A DNA stretch of 64,000 nucleotides from CAVVAE01 sp963746185 (GTDB taxonomy: Bacteria > Actinomycetota > Actinomycetes > Propionibacteriales > Nocardioidaceae), in NCBI GenBank assembly GCA_963746185.1, contig CAVVAE010000004.1, positions 1 through 64,000 of the forward strand, given 5' to 3'. The translations under genes were made by a program, and so were the position numbers. Shown here in pieces: positions 34,122-42,677 of the stretch (position 1 is the stretch's first letter; each line of letters begins with the position of its first letter). The notes beneath the pieces are model-generated. The model was not told the origin of the DNA and searched no databases. It saw only the letters and a program-made list of their open reading frames with translations.

Positions 34122-35453
34122 TTGACGGACACTCGACTTGACCGTCCCGTTGACGAAAGTACGACGGGGCCGAGCACCACATCGCGTACGGCACGCATCC
34201 TTGCCGTCGCGGCTTTCGCTGTAGTCATCGCCACCTACTCCAAGCTGGTGGGCCTGCCTTCCGACACCCTCCAAGTGATCGGCTGGATGTGGCTGGCGAC
34301 GATCGCCTGGAACATCCAGGCATCCCGTGGCACGCACCTGCTCTTTCTGCGCGACTGGTGGCCCGCCATTGCTGTGCTCGAGGTCTACCTCTACAGCCGT
34401 GGTCTGGCCGACAACATCGGACTGTCGGTGCACGTGACAGAACCGATCCCCATCGATCGCTGGATCGGTGGTGGCCAGCTGCCGACCACCTACCTCCAGG
34501 AACAACTTTGCGGTAATCCGTGCACGAGTTACGTGCCGCCACACTGGTACGACGGCGCGCTCACCATCGTCTACTACACCCACTTCATCGCCGCGCCCGC
34601 CGTGGCGGTCGTGCTGTGGCTCCGCAACCGGGTGACCTGGCTTTCCTTCATGCGGCGTTACGTCACGCTGTACATCGCCGGACTCTTCATCTACATCACC
34701 TACCCGATGGCGCCACCCTGGATGGCCGCCGAGGATGGCTACCTCGCCGGGGACCCGGTGGCCCGGATCACGGGCCGAGGGTGGTCCCAGCTCGGTATTG
34801 AGCACTTCCACCAGTGGCTCTCGAGAATGGGCAACCAGGTCGCGGCGATGCCCTCTCTGCACGCCGGCACTGCTGCACTGATCGCCTTCTACGGCATCTC
34901 CAGGTTGCAGACGCCGTGGAGGTTCCTGCTGCTCGGCTACCCGCTCGCGATGTCGTTCATGCTCGTCTACTACGGCGAGCACTACATCGTCGACATCATT
35001 GCCGGGTTCATCCTCGCCGGGCTCGTGCTGTGGGGCTGCACGAGCTGGGAGCGTGGCGGAGCAGTCAAGCAAGCGGTGGTGGCCGTGAGCGCAGGAGTTC
35101 TGAGCGGACCAGCCGACCCACTGCCGTCACAGCGTCCGGAAAAGCGCATCGGCACCGCCGCAGAGCCTCGTGACCTGCCCCCGCCCTCGCAGGAGGAGGA
35201 CCGTGGCCGAGCGTTCCTCGCGTGGCTGCGACAACTGCCACCGCTTGTGGTTCCCTGCGTGCTGGTGGTGCTCGTGTGGGTAGGGCTGATGGCATCCGTG
35301 TATGCCGCCGTGCCGGCCCTGACGCTCATCGGCGGTTTCGTCGCATGGACGGCCAACCTGTCGTGGCCAGATCTCGACCTGCGCGGCCGGCTGCTGCGTG
35401 GGCTCGTGCTCGGCGTGCTTCTCGCCTTGGCGATCTCTCAGATCATCACCTGA
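34122..35453 (+). CDS. PAP2 superfamily membrane phosphatase with C-terminal DUF6703-like domain
   Basis: The 443-residue protein has an inositolphosphotransferase/PAP2-type N-terminal part with about six membrane helices. PAP2 motifs are SLHAGTAALIAFYG with its His, and VYYGEHYIVDIIAGF with the second His-x3-Asp; the first KX6RP motif is not clear. From about residue 360 a second module, LPPLVVPCVLVVLVWVGL then LSWPDLDLRGRLLRGL, closely matches the separate small gene at 35504. The start TTG 34122 has GGGAGGGAAC just upstream. It may transfer or hydrolyse a lipid-linked phosphate. Confidence 0.85.
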   Translation: MTDTRLDRPVDESTTGPSTTSRTARILAVAAFAVVIATYSKLVGLPSDTLQVIGWMWLATIAWNIQASRGTHLLFLRDWWPAIAVLEVYLYSRGLADNIGLSVHVTEPIPIDRWIGGGQLPTTYLQEQLCGNPCTSYVPPHWYDGALTIVYYTHFIAAPAVAVVLWLRNRVTWLSFMRRYVTLYIAGLFIYITYPMAPPWMAAEDGYLAGDPVARITGRGWSQLGIEHFHQWLSRMGNQVAAMPSLHAGTAALIAFYGISRLQTPWRFLLLGYPLAMSFMLVYYGEHYIVDIIAGFILAGLVLWGCTSWERGGAVKQAVVAVSAGVLSGPADPLPSQRPEKRIGTAAEPRDLPPPSQEEDRGRAFLAWLRQLPPLVVPCVLVVLVWVGLMASVYAAVPALTLIGGFVAWTANLSWPDLDLRGRLLRGLVLGVLLALAISQIIT

Positions 35454-35491
35454 CCCAGCGCGGGGATTTCGGGCGAACGCCAGGGCTCATC

Positions 35492-35497
35492 TAGGGT
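35492..35497 (+). promoter_or_regulatory. -10 element of a probable leaderless promoter
   Basis: TAGGGT is followed by exactly 6 nt and GTG 35504. There is no Shine-Dalgarno sequence. It would transcribe the small DUF6703-like gene separately from the PAP2 gene. Confidence 0.35.
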
Positions 35498-35503
35498 GGA
35501 CTC

Positions 35504-35854
35504 GTGTCGACCCAGAACCCCAAGCGCGGCGGTAAACCTGCCACCAGGGCAATCCCCGCTGGCCAGAGTTCACCCGTCCGGGCGCAGGTGAACGACCGCA
35601 GCCGAGCAATCCTGCTGCGACTCTCTGAGCTGCCGAGGCTGGTCATTCCCGGCGCGATGCTGGTGCTGATGCTCGTCGGGTTGTCGGCTCCGCTCGCCCT
35701 GGCGTTACCCGCATTCGGCGTCATTGCTGCCTTCGTGGGGTGGCTGGCCTACCTGTCCTGGCCGATTCTCGACACTCGCGCGCGACTCTTGCGGGCCCTC
35801 ATGCTCGCCGTCATCATCGGGGCAGCCGTCGCTCGAGCTGTCGGCTGGCTCTAG
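35504..35854 (+). CDS. DUF6703-like small membrane protein
   Basis: The 116-residue protein has a basic N-terminus and two to three hydrophobic segments. LPRLVIPGAMLVLMLVGL and YLSWPILDTRARLLRAL align directly with the C-terminal module of the upstream PAP2 protein, so one arose from the other by duplication or fission. It ends in a 4-bp stop-to-stop overlap with the convergent PH-domain gene. The function is unknown. Confidence 0.8.
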   Translation: MSTQNPKRGGKPATRAIPAGQSSPVRAQVNDRSRAILLRLSELPRLVIPGAMLVLMLVGLSAPLALALPAFGVIAAFVGWLAYLSWPILDTRARLLRALMLAVIIGAAVARAVGWL

Positions 35855-37281
35855 CTCAGCGGGGTACGACGAGACGCCCGAGCGCGCTCGGTGAGCTCAT
35901 GCACCAGGGCTGCGGCGTCGTCGACACCACGGTGTGGCGCCTCCCAGCGGTGAGCTCCACTTGGGAGGTCGAGATAGACCGTCGCCAGCCGGAGCCGTCT
36001 CTGCAACCAGCCTTGTCCGACCGAGACGCTCTGTACTCGCGCATACGGCACGAAGTTCAGGCTCCGTGTCCACCAGCCGGTGCGAGTCAACGCTCCGGTC
36101 GGGAGCAACGCCACCCCGAGGTTGCGGTGGACCAACGGATCGACCAGCTTCGCGCGGACGCCTGGCCCAGCCAACGTCACCGCCTCGAAGCGTTCACCGG
36201 TGACCTCCGTGGCCAACGAGAATGCGGGAGTGCGATCGGCTACGGGCATCAACGAGGCACCGTTGGCATCGCTGGCGGCCCCTGCGATATCGACCCGAAC
36301 GCGGGCCCATCCGAAACGACGCCACAAGTAGGGCTCCTCGATGCGGACACCCTGAATGCGATCGAGGTCAATGGTCCGGTTGGTCGTCGACGTCAGCCCG
36401 GCTCGCGTCCGAATGCCGGTGGCCGTGCGCATCAAGGTGAAGTCAGCATCCCGGAGTATCGCCGCCACCACCTGCCGCAACTGCACGAGGAACGCCAGCG
36501 TGATCGGGATGATCCCCGTCAGCGCAGCCAGGAAAGCCTGCTGCCCGAACTCGATGGTCACGACGGCTACGGCCACAGCCCAGACGACGAAGAGCACCCC
36601 GATGCCTGCGTTGTCGAGCAGGTTCGCCTTGACCACGTGTGCTGTCGAGACGTGGGCGATGACCTCGTCGGCTACCGGCTCCGACGTAGATGATTCGGCG
36701 GAAACCGAGGTATGGCGGATGATCTCTTCGCGTAGTGCCCAGGCGTCGGCGACGCCGAGATACGACAAGTTGACCGACGCGCCTTCACCGGCGGCCATGT
36801 CGAGCTTGACCACTGCCAAACCAGCCAGCCGCGGTACGAAGGGCTGGTTGACATCGACTGACTGCACCCGCTTGAGCCGCACCTGGCTGCGCTGACGGAC
36901 GAAAAGACCTCGGTGCAAGAGCAGGGTGCCCGGATCGCCGGGCTGGGCGGCGATCGCGAAACCCGTTGCTCGCCAGGAGAGCCATGCCAAGGTGACCGAC
37001 ACAACGGCTACGGCGGCGACGATGGCGAAGGCGCGCATCATCACGGTCACTTCGGCGTCACCGTGTAGCGCGTGCCAGATCCACATCACCTTGGAGAGAT
37101 CGTCACGAAAAACGCCGAATCCCAGGGCGCTAGCCGCGCCGATCATGCGCCACGAGCGGAACAGCGGCGTCAGCGGGTGCAGCCGACGCAGCTCGTCTGC
37201 TCCGACATCAGGGACAGGCGGTAGCTCTTCCTCGAGCTGCTCTCCGTCAGTCGCCTGCGCAGATTCGCTGGGGGCCGTCAT
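35851..37281 (-). CDS. PH-domain membrane protein, YdbT-like
   Basis: The 476-residue protein has tandem bacterial PH (bPH2) domains between paired membrane helices. The repeated signature is visible three times: VRLKRVQSVDVNQPFVPRLAGLA, split as LKRVQSVDV and PFVPRLAGL, then IDLDRIQGVRIEEPYLWRRFG (IDLDRIQGVRI) and VPYARVQSVSVGQGWLQRRL. YdbT/YdbS pairs resist antimicrobial-type stress in Bacillus. The gene overlaps the YdbS-like gene by 4 nt (ATGA), so they form an operon. Confidence 0.85.
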   Translation of the reverse strand: MTAPSESAQATDGEQLEEELPPVPDVGADELRRLHPLTPLFRSWRMIGAASALGFGVFRDDLSKVMWIWHALHGDAEVTVMMRAFAIVAAVAVVSVTLAWLSWRATGFAIAAQPGDPGTLLLHRGLFVRQRSQVRLKRVQSVDVNQPFVPRLAGLAVVKLDMAAGEGASVNLSYLGVADAWALREEIIRHTSVSAESSTSEPVADEVIAHVSTAHVVKANLLDNAGIGVLFVVWAVAVAVVTIEFGQQAFLAALTGIIPITLAFLVQLRQVVAAILRDADFTLMRTATGIRTRAGLTSTTNRTIDLDRIQGVRIEEPYLWRRFGWARVRVDIAGAASDANGASLMPVADRTPAFSLATEVTGERFEAVTLAGPGVRAKLVDPLVHRNLGVALLPTGALTRTGWWTRSLNFVPYARVQSVSVGQGWLQRRLRLATVYLDLPSGAHRWEAPHRGVDDAAALVHELTERARASRRTPLS

Positions 37282-37793
37282 AGTCCCGCCGAGAGGGCCT
37301 CGCCCTTGGCGGCGAGCCGGTCACGGAGCTCGTGCGCCTCGTCGACAGGGAGGCCCGGGATCGTCGCATCGGTCGATGCCGAGGCGGTGACGAGTGTGAC
37401 GGTCGCGATGCCAAGCCGACGCGCGACCGGGTTGGCCGAGACTTCGATGACCTGCATCCGGCCATACGGCACGACAGAGAGCCTGCGGTTCAGCCGTCCA
37501 TGGCTGACGAGCAGGTCCTGCTCACGCTCGGCAAAACGCCACGAGCGCACCACGCGCGGGATGAACACGAACCAGTTGAGGGCGGTCGTGACCAGCAAGA
37601 GCACGGCCGGAATGAGCCAGCCGAGGTACGACGAGCCGTTGATAGCCAGGATCAGCGCGAGCACCAGCAGCCCAAGCCCGACGAGGCCGACCACCCCGAT
37701 CATCAGTCGTCGTTCGGTCACCAGCTTCGGCGAGACCGGTCTCCAGTCGAGCCCCGGCTCTCCGAAGAGCCGATCTCCCGCAGTGTCATCCAC
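37278..37793 (-). CDS. PH-domain membrane protein, YdbS-like
   Basis: The 171-residue protein has two membrane helices (about residues 30-75) and one bPH2 domain with DLLVSHGRLNRRLSVVPYGR followed by MQVIEVSANPVARRLGIATV. It is the short partner of the YdbS/YdbT pair and is translationally coupled to the larger gene by a 4-nt overlap. The location is the cytoplasmic membrane. Confidence 0.85.
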   Translation of the reverse strand: MDDTAGDRLFGEPGLDWRPVSPKLVTERRLMIGVVGLVGLGLLVLALILAINGSSYLGWLIPAVLLLVTTALNWFVFIPRVVRSWRFAEREQDLLVSHGRLNRRLSVVPYGRMQVIEVSANPVARRLGIATVTLVTASASTDATIPGLPVDEAHELRDRLAAKGEALSAGL

Positions 37794-37862
37794 GAAGCCA
37801 GCCTAGTCGGGCGCCGCCTGCGCCTTCCTGGATCAAATGTCAGGACTTGGCCCGTATCCCAG

Positions 37863-37900
37863 TTGACAATGGTTTTCACTTCAGTTGATAATCGTTTTCA
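37863..37900 (+). promoter_or_regulatory. two Zur-box-like sites over a leaderless promoter
   Basis: TTGACAATGGTTTTCA (37863-37878) and TTGATAATCGTTTTCA (37885-37900) match at 13 of 16 positions and resemble actinobacterial Zur boxes (TGATAATCATTTTCA type). TTGACA (37863-37868) is a perfect -35 and GATAAT (37887-37892) a near-perfect -10 with an 18-bp spacer, so the start point falls at about ATG 37900. Zinc-loaded Zur would cover both hexamers and the start codon. Confidence 0.85.
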
Positions 37901-38805
37901 TGAGTGGCGCGCGCATTCTGGTCGGCATCTTCGCCGTCGTGCCCCTGCTCTCCGGCTGTTCGGCGCTCGCCGGCGACGATGCAGGATCGGGACCTCAGGT
38001 CGTCGCCGCGTTCTACCCCTACGCCTACGTCGCCGAGCGCGTCGTCGGCGATCACGCGGACGTGGCCAACCTCACCGCGCCCGGCGTAGAGCCACACGAC
38101 CTCGAACTGACGCCCCGACAGGTTGCCGACCTGAGCCAAGCCGACCTCGTCATCTACGAGCAGGGCTTCCAACCCGCCGTCGACGAAGCCATCGACCAGA
38201 ACGCCACAGGTACGACGCTCGACGTCACCGATGTCGTCCACCTCGAAGACACCGGGGCTCCGAGCGAGCCCGACAGCGACCTTCCCGGCGACCCGCATCT
38301 GTGGCAGGACCCGACGCGACTCGCAGCCGTCGCACGAGATGTTGCCGACACGATGGCCGACATCGACCCCCAACATGCGAAGGCGTACGACACCCAGGCG
38401 GCCGCTCTCATCCACGACCTCAACAAGCTCGATGCGGACTTCAAGGCAGGACTCGCGAACTGCGAGCGCACCGAGTTCGTCACCAGCCATGCCGCCTTCG
38501 GCTACCTGGCGCAACGCTACGGGTTGACCATGATCTCGATCGCCGGGTTGTCGCCTGACGTCGAGCCGAGCCCGGCCCGCATCGCCGAGATCCAGGACCT
38601 CATCACGGCCCACGGCATCACGACCGTGTTCTCCGAAGTGCTCGGTAGCAAGGAGTATGCGGAGACACTCGCTGACGACCTTGGCGTCCAAGCCGCCGTC
38701 CTCGACCCCATCGAAGGGCTGCCGGACGAGGACTCTGACGAAACCTACCTGTCGCTCATGCGCAAAAACCTTGCGACTCTGAGAGAGGCCAACGACTGCT
38801 CATGA
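37900..38805 (+). CDS. znuA: zinc ABC transporter substrate-binding lipoprotein
   Basis: The 301-residue cluster A-I solute-binding protein has lipobox VVPLLSGC and binds Zn (or Mn) at the membrane surface. Likely ligands are His in GVEPHDLELT, His in DPHLWQDP, His in SHAAFGYL and Asp or Glu in VLDPIEGL. The acidic loop between helices (EDTGAPSEPDSD) is short and lacks His. ATG 37900 is leaderless behind Zur boxes, fixing the role as zinc uptake. It overlaps znuC by 4 nt. Confidence 0.93.
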   Translation: MSGARILVGIFAVVPLLSGCSALAGDDAGSGPQVVAAFYPYAYVAERVVGDHADVANLTAPGVEPHDLELTPRQVADLSQADLVIYEQGFQPAVDEAIDQNATGTTLDVTDVVHLEDTGAPSEPDSDLPGDPHLWQDPTRLAAVARDVADTMADIDPQHAKAYDTQAAALIHDLNKLDADFKAGLANCERTEFVTSHAAFGYLAQRYGLTMISIAGLSPDVEPSPARIAEIQDLITAHGITTVFSEVLGSKEYAETLADDLGVQAAVLDPIEGLPDEDSDETYLSLMRKNLATLREANDCS

Positions 38806-39578
38806 CTACTTCGCGCGAGACCCTGGCCGTCGAGGTGAAAGGCGGCAACATCGCCCTTGCCGGGCGACCGGTCCTCCGTGGCATCGACCTGACGGTTCGG
38901 CGCGGAGAAGTCGTGGCCATCCTCGGCAGCAACGGCTCGGGAAAGTCCACCCTCGTGCGTGGACTGATCGGTCTCACGCCGTGGACGTCAGGCGACGTAC
39001 GCCTCTTCGATACTCCCCTCGGCGCTTTTCGCCAGTGGCATCGCGTCGGCTACGTCCCGCAGCGCATCACCGCGAGCGCCGGTGTGCCCGCCACCGTCAA
39101 CGAGGTGGTGGCCTCCGGTCGGCTGTCGCGTCGTCGCCTGCTGATGCCGATGGACCAACACGACCGCGAAGCCGTCCGATCAGCCATCGCCGCGGTCGAG
39201 CTCGAGGGACGTCGCCATGACGCTGTCGGGCACCTGTCGGGCGGCCAACAGCAGCGCGTCCTCATCGCACGCGCCCTGGCCGGTGAGCCCGAGCTGTTCG
39301 TGCTCGACGAGCCCAACGCCGGAGTCGACCACCACAACCAGGTGGGGCTGGCCGCGACGCTGCGCCCGATGGTGCAGGCCGGAACCACGGTCGTCCTCGT
39401 CCTGCACGAGCTGGGACCGCTGGCCGAGCTGATCGACCGCGCCGTTGCGCTGCGCGATGGGCGGATCGTGTACAACGGGCCACCGCCTGACGACGACTCG
39501 CTCGAGATGTTCCACGCGCACCACCATCCGCAGCACCCGTCCGACCACGTGCCCCTGCAGAGTGGGTGGGACCTGTGA
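38802..39578 (+). CDS. znuC: zinc ABC transporter ATP-binding protein
   Basis: The 258-residue ATPase has Walker A GSNGSGKST, signature LSGGQQQRV, Walker B LFVLDEPNAGVDH and the switch His in LVLHELG. It powers the ZnuACB importer. It begins within the znuA stop (ATGA) and ends within the znuB start, so the three are translationally coupled. The His-rich C-terminal end FHAHHHPQHP may bind zinc. Confidence 0.94.
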   Translation: MTTSRETLAVEVKGGNIALAGRPVLRGIDLTVRRGEVVAILGSNGSGKSTLVRGLIGLTPWTSGDVRLFDTPLGAFRQWHRVGYVPQRITASAGVPATVNEVVASGRLSRRRLLMPMDQHDREAVRSAIAAVELEGRRHDAVGHLSGGQQQRVLIARALAGEPELFVLDEPNAGVDHHNQVGLAATLRPMVQAGTTVVLVLHELGPLAELIDRAVALRDGRIVYNGPPPDDDSLEMFHAHHHPQHPSDHVPLQSGWDL

Positions 39579-40564
39579 CCCTGCTCGAGTACCCGTTCAT
39601 GGTCCGGGCCCTGCTCGCGGCTCTCTTCACCGGTCTGGCCGCTCCCGCCGTCGGCACGTACCTCGTGCAGCGGCGGCTGGCCCTGATGGGCGACGGCATC
39701 GGGCATATTGCTGTGACGGGCGTGGGCCTCGGAATCTTGACCGGTCACTCCCCCGTCTGGACTGCAGTCATCGTCGCGATCATCGGCGCCGCTCTCATCG
39801 AGATCGTGCGCGAGAAAGGCAACACGAGCGGGGATGTCGCACTGGCGCTGATCTTCTACGGCGGCATCGCCGGTGGCGTGATGGTCACCGGCCTCGCGGG
39901 CGGAAGTGCGCAGACGCTGCAGAACTATCTCTTCGGCTCGATCACCACGGTCTCCCCGTCTGACGTGTGGACAGTCGTCGTGCTGGCGGCCATCGTCATC
40001 TTCGTCGCCATCGGGTTTGCCCCGCAGCTCTTCGCGGTCTGTCAGGACGAGGAGTTCGCCAAGGTCGCCGGGCTCCGAGTGCGCACCTACAACCTGGTCA
40101 CGTCGGTGATGGCCGCCGTGACGGTCACTGTCGCGATGCGGACGGTTGGCCTGCTGCTCGTCAGCGCGCTGATGGTGGTCCCGGTGGCCACCTCCCAACA
40201 GCTGGCGCGCGGCTTCAAGGTGACGATCTTCGTGGCCATGCTGCTGGGGGCAGCCGCTTCCGTGGGTGGCGTCGTGACGAGTTTCTACGTCGACGTTGCC
40301 CCGGGGGCCACGATCGTGCTGCTCGCCCTCGCGGTCTTCATCGCCGCGTGGCCGCTCGGGATCCTGCTACGCCGTCGACGCCGGCTGGCTGAACCGTTCC
40401 ACGTGGCCGACGACGGGATGCCCCACACCGTCGTACCCGAGACGCATGGCCACTCTCACGGTGACGACTGTGGACACAAAGCCGTCAAGCACGGCGACCA
40501 CATCGACTACGTGCACGACGGCCATCGGCATGCCATGCACGGCGACCACTACGACGAGCACTGA
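39575..40564 (+). CDS. znuB: zinc ABC transporter permease with His-rich tail
   Basis: The 329-residue permease has eight or nine helices of the ABC-3 type: LMGDGIGHIAVTGVGLGILT, GDVALALIFYGGIAGG, VTVAMRTVGLLLVSALMVVP. After the last helix a 60-residue cytoplasmic tail carries about twelve His in ETHGHSHGDDCGHKAVKHGD and DGHRHAMHGDHYDEH, a likely zinc sensor or buffer. The start is GTG 39575 overlapping the znuC stop by 4 nt. Confidence 0.92.
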   Translation: MTLLEYPFMVRALLAALFTGLAAPAVGTYLVQRRLALMGDGIGHIAVTGVGLGILTGHSPVWTAVIVAIIGAALIEIVREKGNTSGDVALALIFYGGIAGGVMVTGLAGGSAQTLQNYLFGSITTVSPSDVWTVVVLAAIVIFVAIGFAPQLFAVCQDEEFAKVAGLRVRTYNLVTSVMAAVTVTVAMRTVGLLLVSALMVVPVATSQQLARGFKVTIFVAMLLGAAASVGGVVTSFYVDVAPGATIVLLALAVFIAAWPLGILLRRRRRLAEPFHVADDGMPHTVVPETHGHSHGDDCGHKAVKHGDHIDYVHDGHRHAMHGDHYDEH

Positions 40565-40576
40565 GGAGCGGCCACG

Positions 40577-41017
40577 ATGGAGAAGTCTGTGAGCATCGGC
40601 AGCCGGCCCACCCGGCAACGCAAGGCCGTCGTCGCTGTGCTCGGTGACGCGAATGTGTTCCGCAGCGCGCAGGACATCCACGCGGCGTTGCGTGAACGAG
40701 GGGAAGACGTCGGCCTCACGACGGTCTACCGCACCCTGCAAGCTCTCGCGGATGCCGGCGAGATAGACGTGCTGCGCTCGCCCGACGGGGAGTCCGTCTA
40801 TCGTCAGTGCAGCACCGGCCACCACCACCACCTCGTCTGTCGGGGCTGCGGGTTGACTGTGGAGATCGAGGGTCCGGCCGTCGAGACGTGGGCGACCAAA
40901 ACGGCCCACACGCACGGCTTCGCCGAGGTCGAACACACGCTGGAGATCTTCGGAACGTGTACCTCCTGCGCCGATGGACGGACCGGGGCGAGGGAGTCGC
41001 CGGGTCCGGCTCAATAA
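40577..41017 (+). CDS. zur: zinc uptake regulator, Fur family
   Basis: The 146-residue Fur-family repressor has a winged helix (RPTRQRKAVVAVL, DVGLTTVYRTLQALADAGE) and Fur metal motifs HHHHLVCRGCGLTVEI and GTCTSCADG, the latter two supplying the structural CxxC zinc pairs. It is the last gene of the znuACB-zur operon, 12 nt after znuB, and should bind the two sites at 37863-37900 for feedback. In mycobacteria the orthologous furB lies in the same neighbourhood. Confidence 0.95.
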   Translation: MEKSVSIGSRPTRQRKAVVAVLGDANVFRSAQDIHAALRERGEDVGLTTVYRTLQALADAGEIDVLRSPDGESVYRQCSTGHHHHLVCRGCGLTVEIEGPAVETWATKTAHTHGFAEVEHTLEIFGTCTSCADGRTGARESPGPAQ

Positions 41018-41033
41018 GCCACCTGACGTCGAG

Positions 41034-41774
41034 CTAGGCGGAGCCGTAGCGGCGGTCGCGGCGGGCGTAAATGTCGATCGCCTCGAAGAGGGTATGACGG
41101 TTGACCTCTGGCCACAGCACGTTCATGAACACCATCTCGGCGTACGCCGACTGCCAGAGCATGAAGTTGCTGAACCGCTGCTCCCCCGACGTGCGTAGCA
41201 CCATGTCGACATCCGGCAGCTCCGGCACATAAAGCGCCTTCGCCAGCGCTCGCTCGTCGATCTTCTCGGGTTTGATCTTGCCGTCGACCGCCAAGCGAGC
41301 GAGCTGGGCGGCGGCGTCAGCGAGCTCGGCACGCCCTCCGTAGTTCACGCACATCGTCAAGGTCAGCACCTTGTTGTCGCGGGTCAGCTCCTCCGCCTTC
41401 TGCAGCTCCTTGATCACCGACGCCCACAGTCGAGGTCGGCGTCCCGCCCAACGCACGCGCACTCCCATCTCGTGCATCTCGTCGCGCCGGCGGCGGATCA
41501 CATCTCGGTTGAAGCCCATCAGGAACCGCACCTCGTCAGGTGAGCGATGCCAGTTCTCGGTCGAGAATGCGTACGCCGAGATGGCCTTGACGCCTGCCTC
41601 GATGGCCCCCTTGACGACGTCGAGCAGAGCCGCCTCTCCCTGTTCATGGCCGGCGGTGCGCGGAAGCCCGCGGGCCCGGGCCCATCGACCGTTGCCGTCC
41701 ATGATCACGGCGATGTGTTGGGGCACGAGCTCGGGCGCGATGTCCGGCGGGTGGGCGTAGCGCTCGTCGGTCAT
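41034..41774 (-). CDS. uppS: isoprenyl transferase (undecaprenyl diphosphate synthase family)
   Basis: The 246-residue cis-prenyltransferase elongates FPP with IPP to make the lipid carrier for cell-wall synthesis. The pyrophosphate loop is VIMDGNGRWARARGLPRTAGH, split as VIMDGNGRWA and RTAGHEQG; YAFSTENWHRSPDEV and VLRTSGEQRFSNFMLWQSAY follow. Length is normal. It is separated from recO by a repeat-filled spacer. ATG 41774 is used. Confidence 0.95.
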   Translation of the reverse strand: MTDERYAHPPDIAPELVPQHIAVIMDGNGRWARARGLPRTAGHEQGEAALLDVVKGAIEAGVKAISAYAFSTENWHRSPDEVRFLMGFNRDVIRRRRDEMHEMGVRVRWAGRRPRLWASVIKELQKAEELTRDNKVLTLTMCVNYGGRAELADAAAQLARLAVDGKIKPEKIDERALAKALYVPELPDVDMVLRTSGEQRFSNFMLWQSAYAEMVFMNVLWPEVNRHTLFEAIDIYARRDRRYGSA

Positions 41775-41806
41775 GACATCACTGTCGCATCCCCACGCCG
41801 GTGCTC

Positions 41807-41930
41807 GCTGATCGACCGCCAACCTTCGCTGATCGACCGCCAACCTTCGCTGATCGAGCCTGTCGAGATCAAAGAACTCAGCCGGGTCTCGACAAGCTCG
41901 ACCGCCGAAGGTCCCTGACCGCCGAAGGTC
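41807..41930. repeat. short tandem and inverted repeats (REP-like) between recO and uppS
   Basis: A 21-bp unit, GCTGATCGACCGCCAACCTT plus C, occurs twice in tandem (41807-41827, 41828-41848) and begins a third time at 41849. The third leads into GAGCCTGTCGAGATC (about 41856-41870), which is inverted as GGTCTCGACAAGCTC (41885-41899). Then GACCGCCGAAGGTC appears twice (about 41900-41930). The GAGCxTGTCGAGAxC/GGTCTCGACAAGCTC palindrome is a common dispersed repeat of high-GC actinobacteria. Confidence 0.75.
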
Positions 41931-41948
41931 GCTGATCGCCGATTTAGG

Positions 41949-42677
41949 TCAGCGCTCGACATGGACGAGTGAGCGGAGTCCACGCTCGAGGTGCCACTGC
42001 AAGTACGCCGCCACGATCCCGCTCGCAGGCTTGCGATAGCGCGGGTCTATCGCCTCTGCAGCCGGCCAGTCGCCCGCGAGCAGCGCCCCGAGCAACGACA
42101 CGGTCTCAGGAGTCGGGTTGGCGGTGCCGGGGATGCGGCAATTCCCACACAGCATGCCGCCCGCGCCGGCGCTGAAGCTGCGATGCGGCCCCTCAGTGCC
42201 GCAGCGAGCGCATTGGTCGAATGTCGGTGCATAACCCGCAATCGCCAACGACCGCAGCAGAAACGAATCGAGCACCAACCCCGGCGACCGATCGCCCGCT
42301 GCCAGCACCCGAAGTCCCCCGACGAGCAGCAGATATTGCTGGACCGCCGGCTCCATCTCCTCGGCGACCAGCCGCTCGGCGGTCTCGAGCATGGCGGTGC
42401 CGGCGGTGTAGCGCGCGTAGTCGCCGGAGATCGCCTCACCGAACGGTGACAAGGTCTCGACTTGCGTCACGATCTCGAGGGAGCGGCCATGTGCGAACTG
42501 CACGTCGACGTGCATGAACGGTTCGAGGCGGGAGCCGAACTTGGACTTCGTCCGGCGTACTCCCTTGCCGACGGCTCGGACGCGGCCGGTCTGACGGGTC
42601 AGGAACGTGATGATCCGGTCTGCCTCACCCAACTTCTGGGTGCGGAGCACGACCGCCTCGTCACGGTAGAGGTTCAC
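41949..42677 (-). CDS. recO: DNA repair protein RecO
   Basis: The 242-residue protein loads RecA with RecF and RecR. The N-terminal OB fold is YRDEAVVLRTQKLGEADRII and LFTRQTGRVRAVGKGVRRTKSKFGSRLEPF (in part), and the zinc finger shows CARCGTEG and MLCGNCRI, four Cys. Start GTG 42677 overlaps the hydrolase gene by 4 nt, so the two are coupled. Gene order hydrolase-recO-uppS on one strand. Confidence 0.94.
   Translation of the reverse strand: MNLYRDEAVVLRTQKLGEADRIITFLTRQTGRVRAVGKGVRRTKSKFGSRLEPFMHVDVQFAHGRSLEIVTQVETLSPFGEAISGDYARYTAGTAMLETAERLVAEEMEPAVQQYLLLVGGLRVLAAGDRSPGLVLDSFLLRSLAIAGYAPTFDQCARCGTEGPHRSFSAGAGGMLCGNCRIPGTANPTPETVSLLGALLAGDWPAAEAIDPRYRKPASGIVAAYLQWHLERGLRSLVHVER

Noticed and set aside
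41807..41930. Possible CRISPR array
   Set aside because: Units are contiguous 21-bp tandems without spacers, and no cas gene is in the window.
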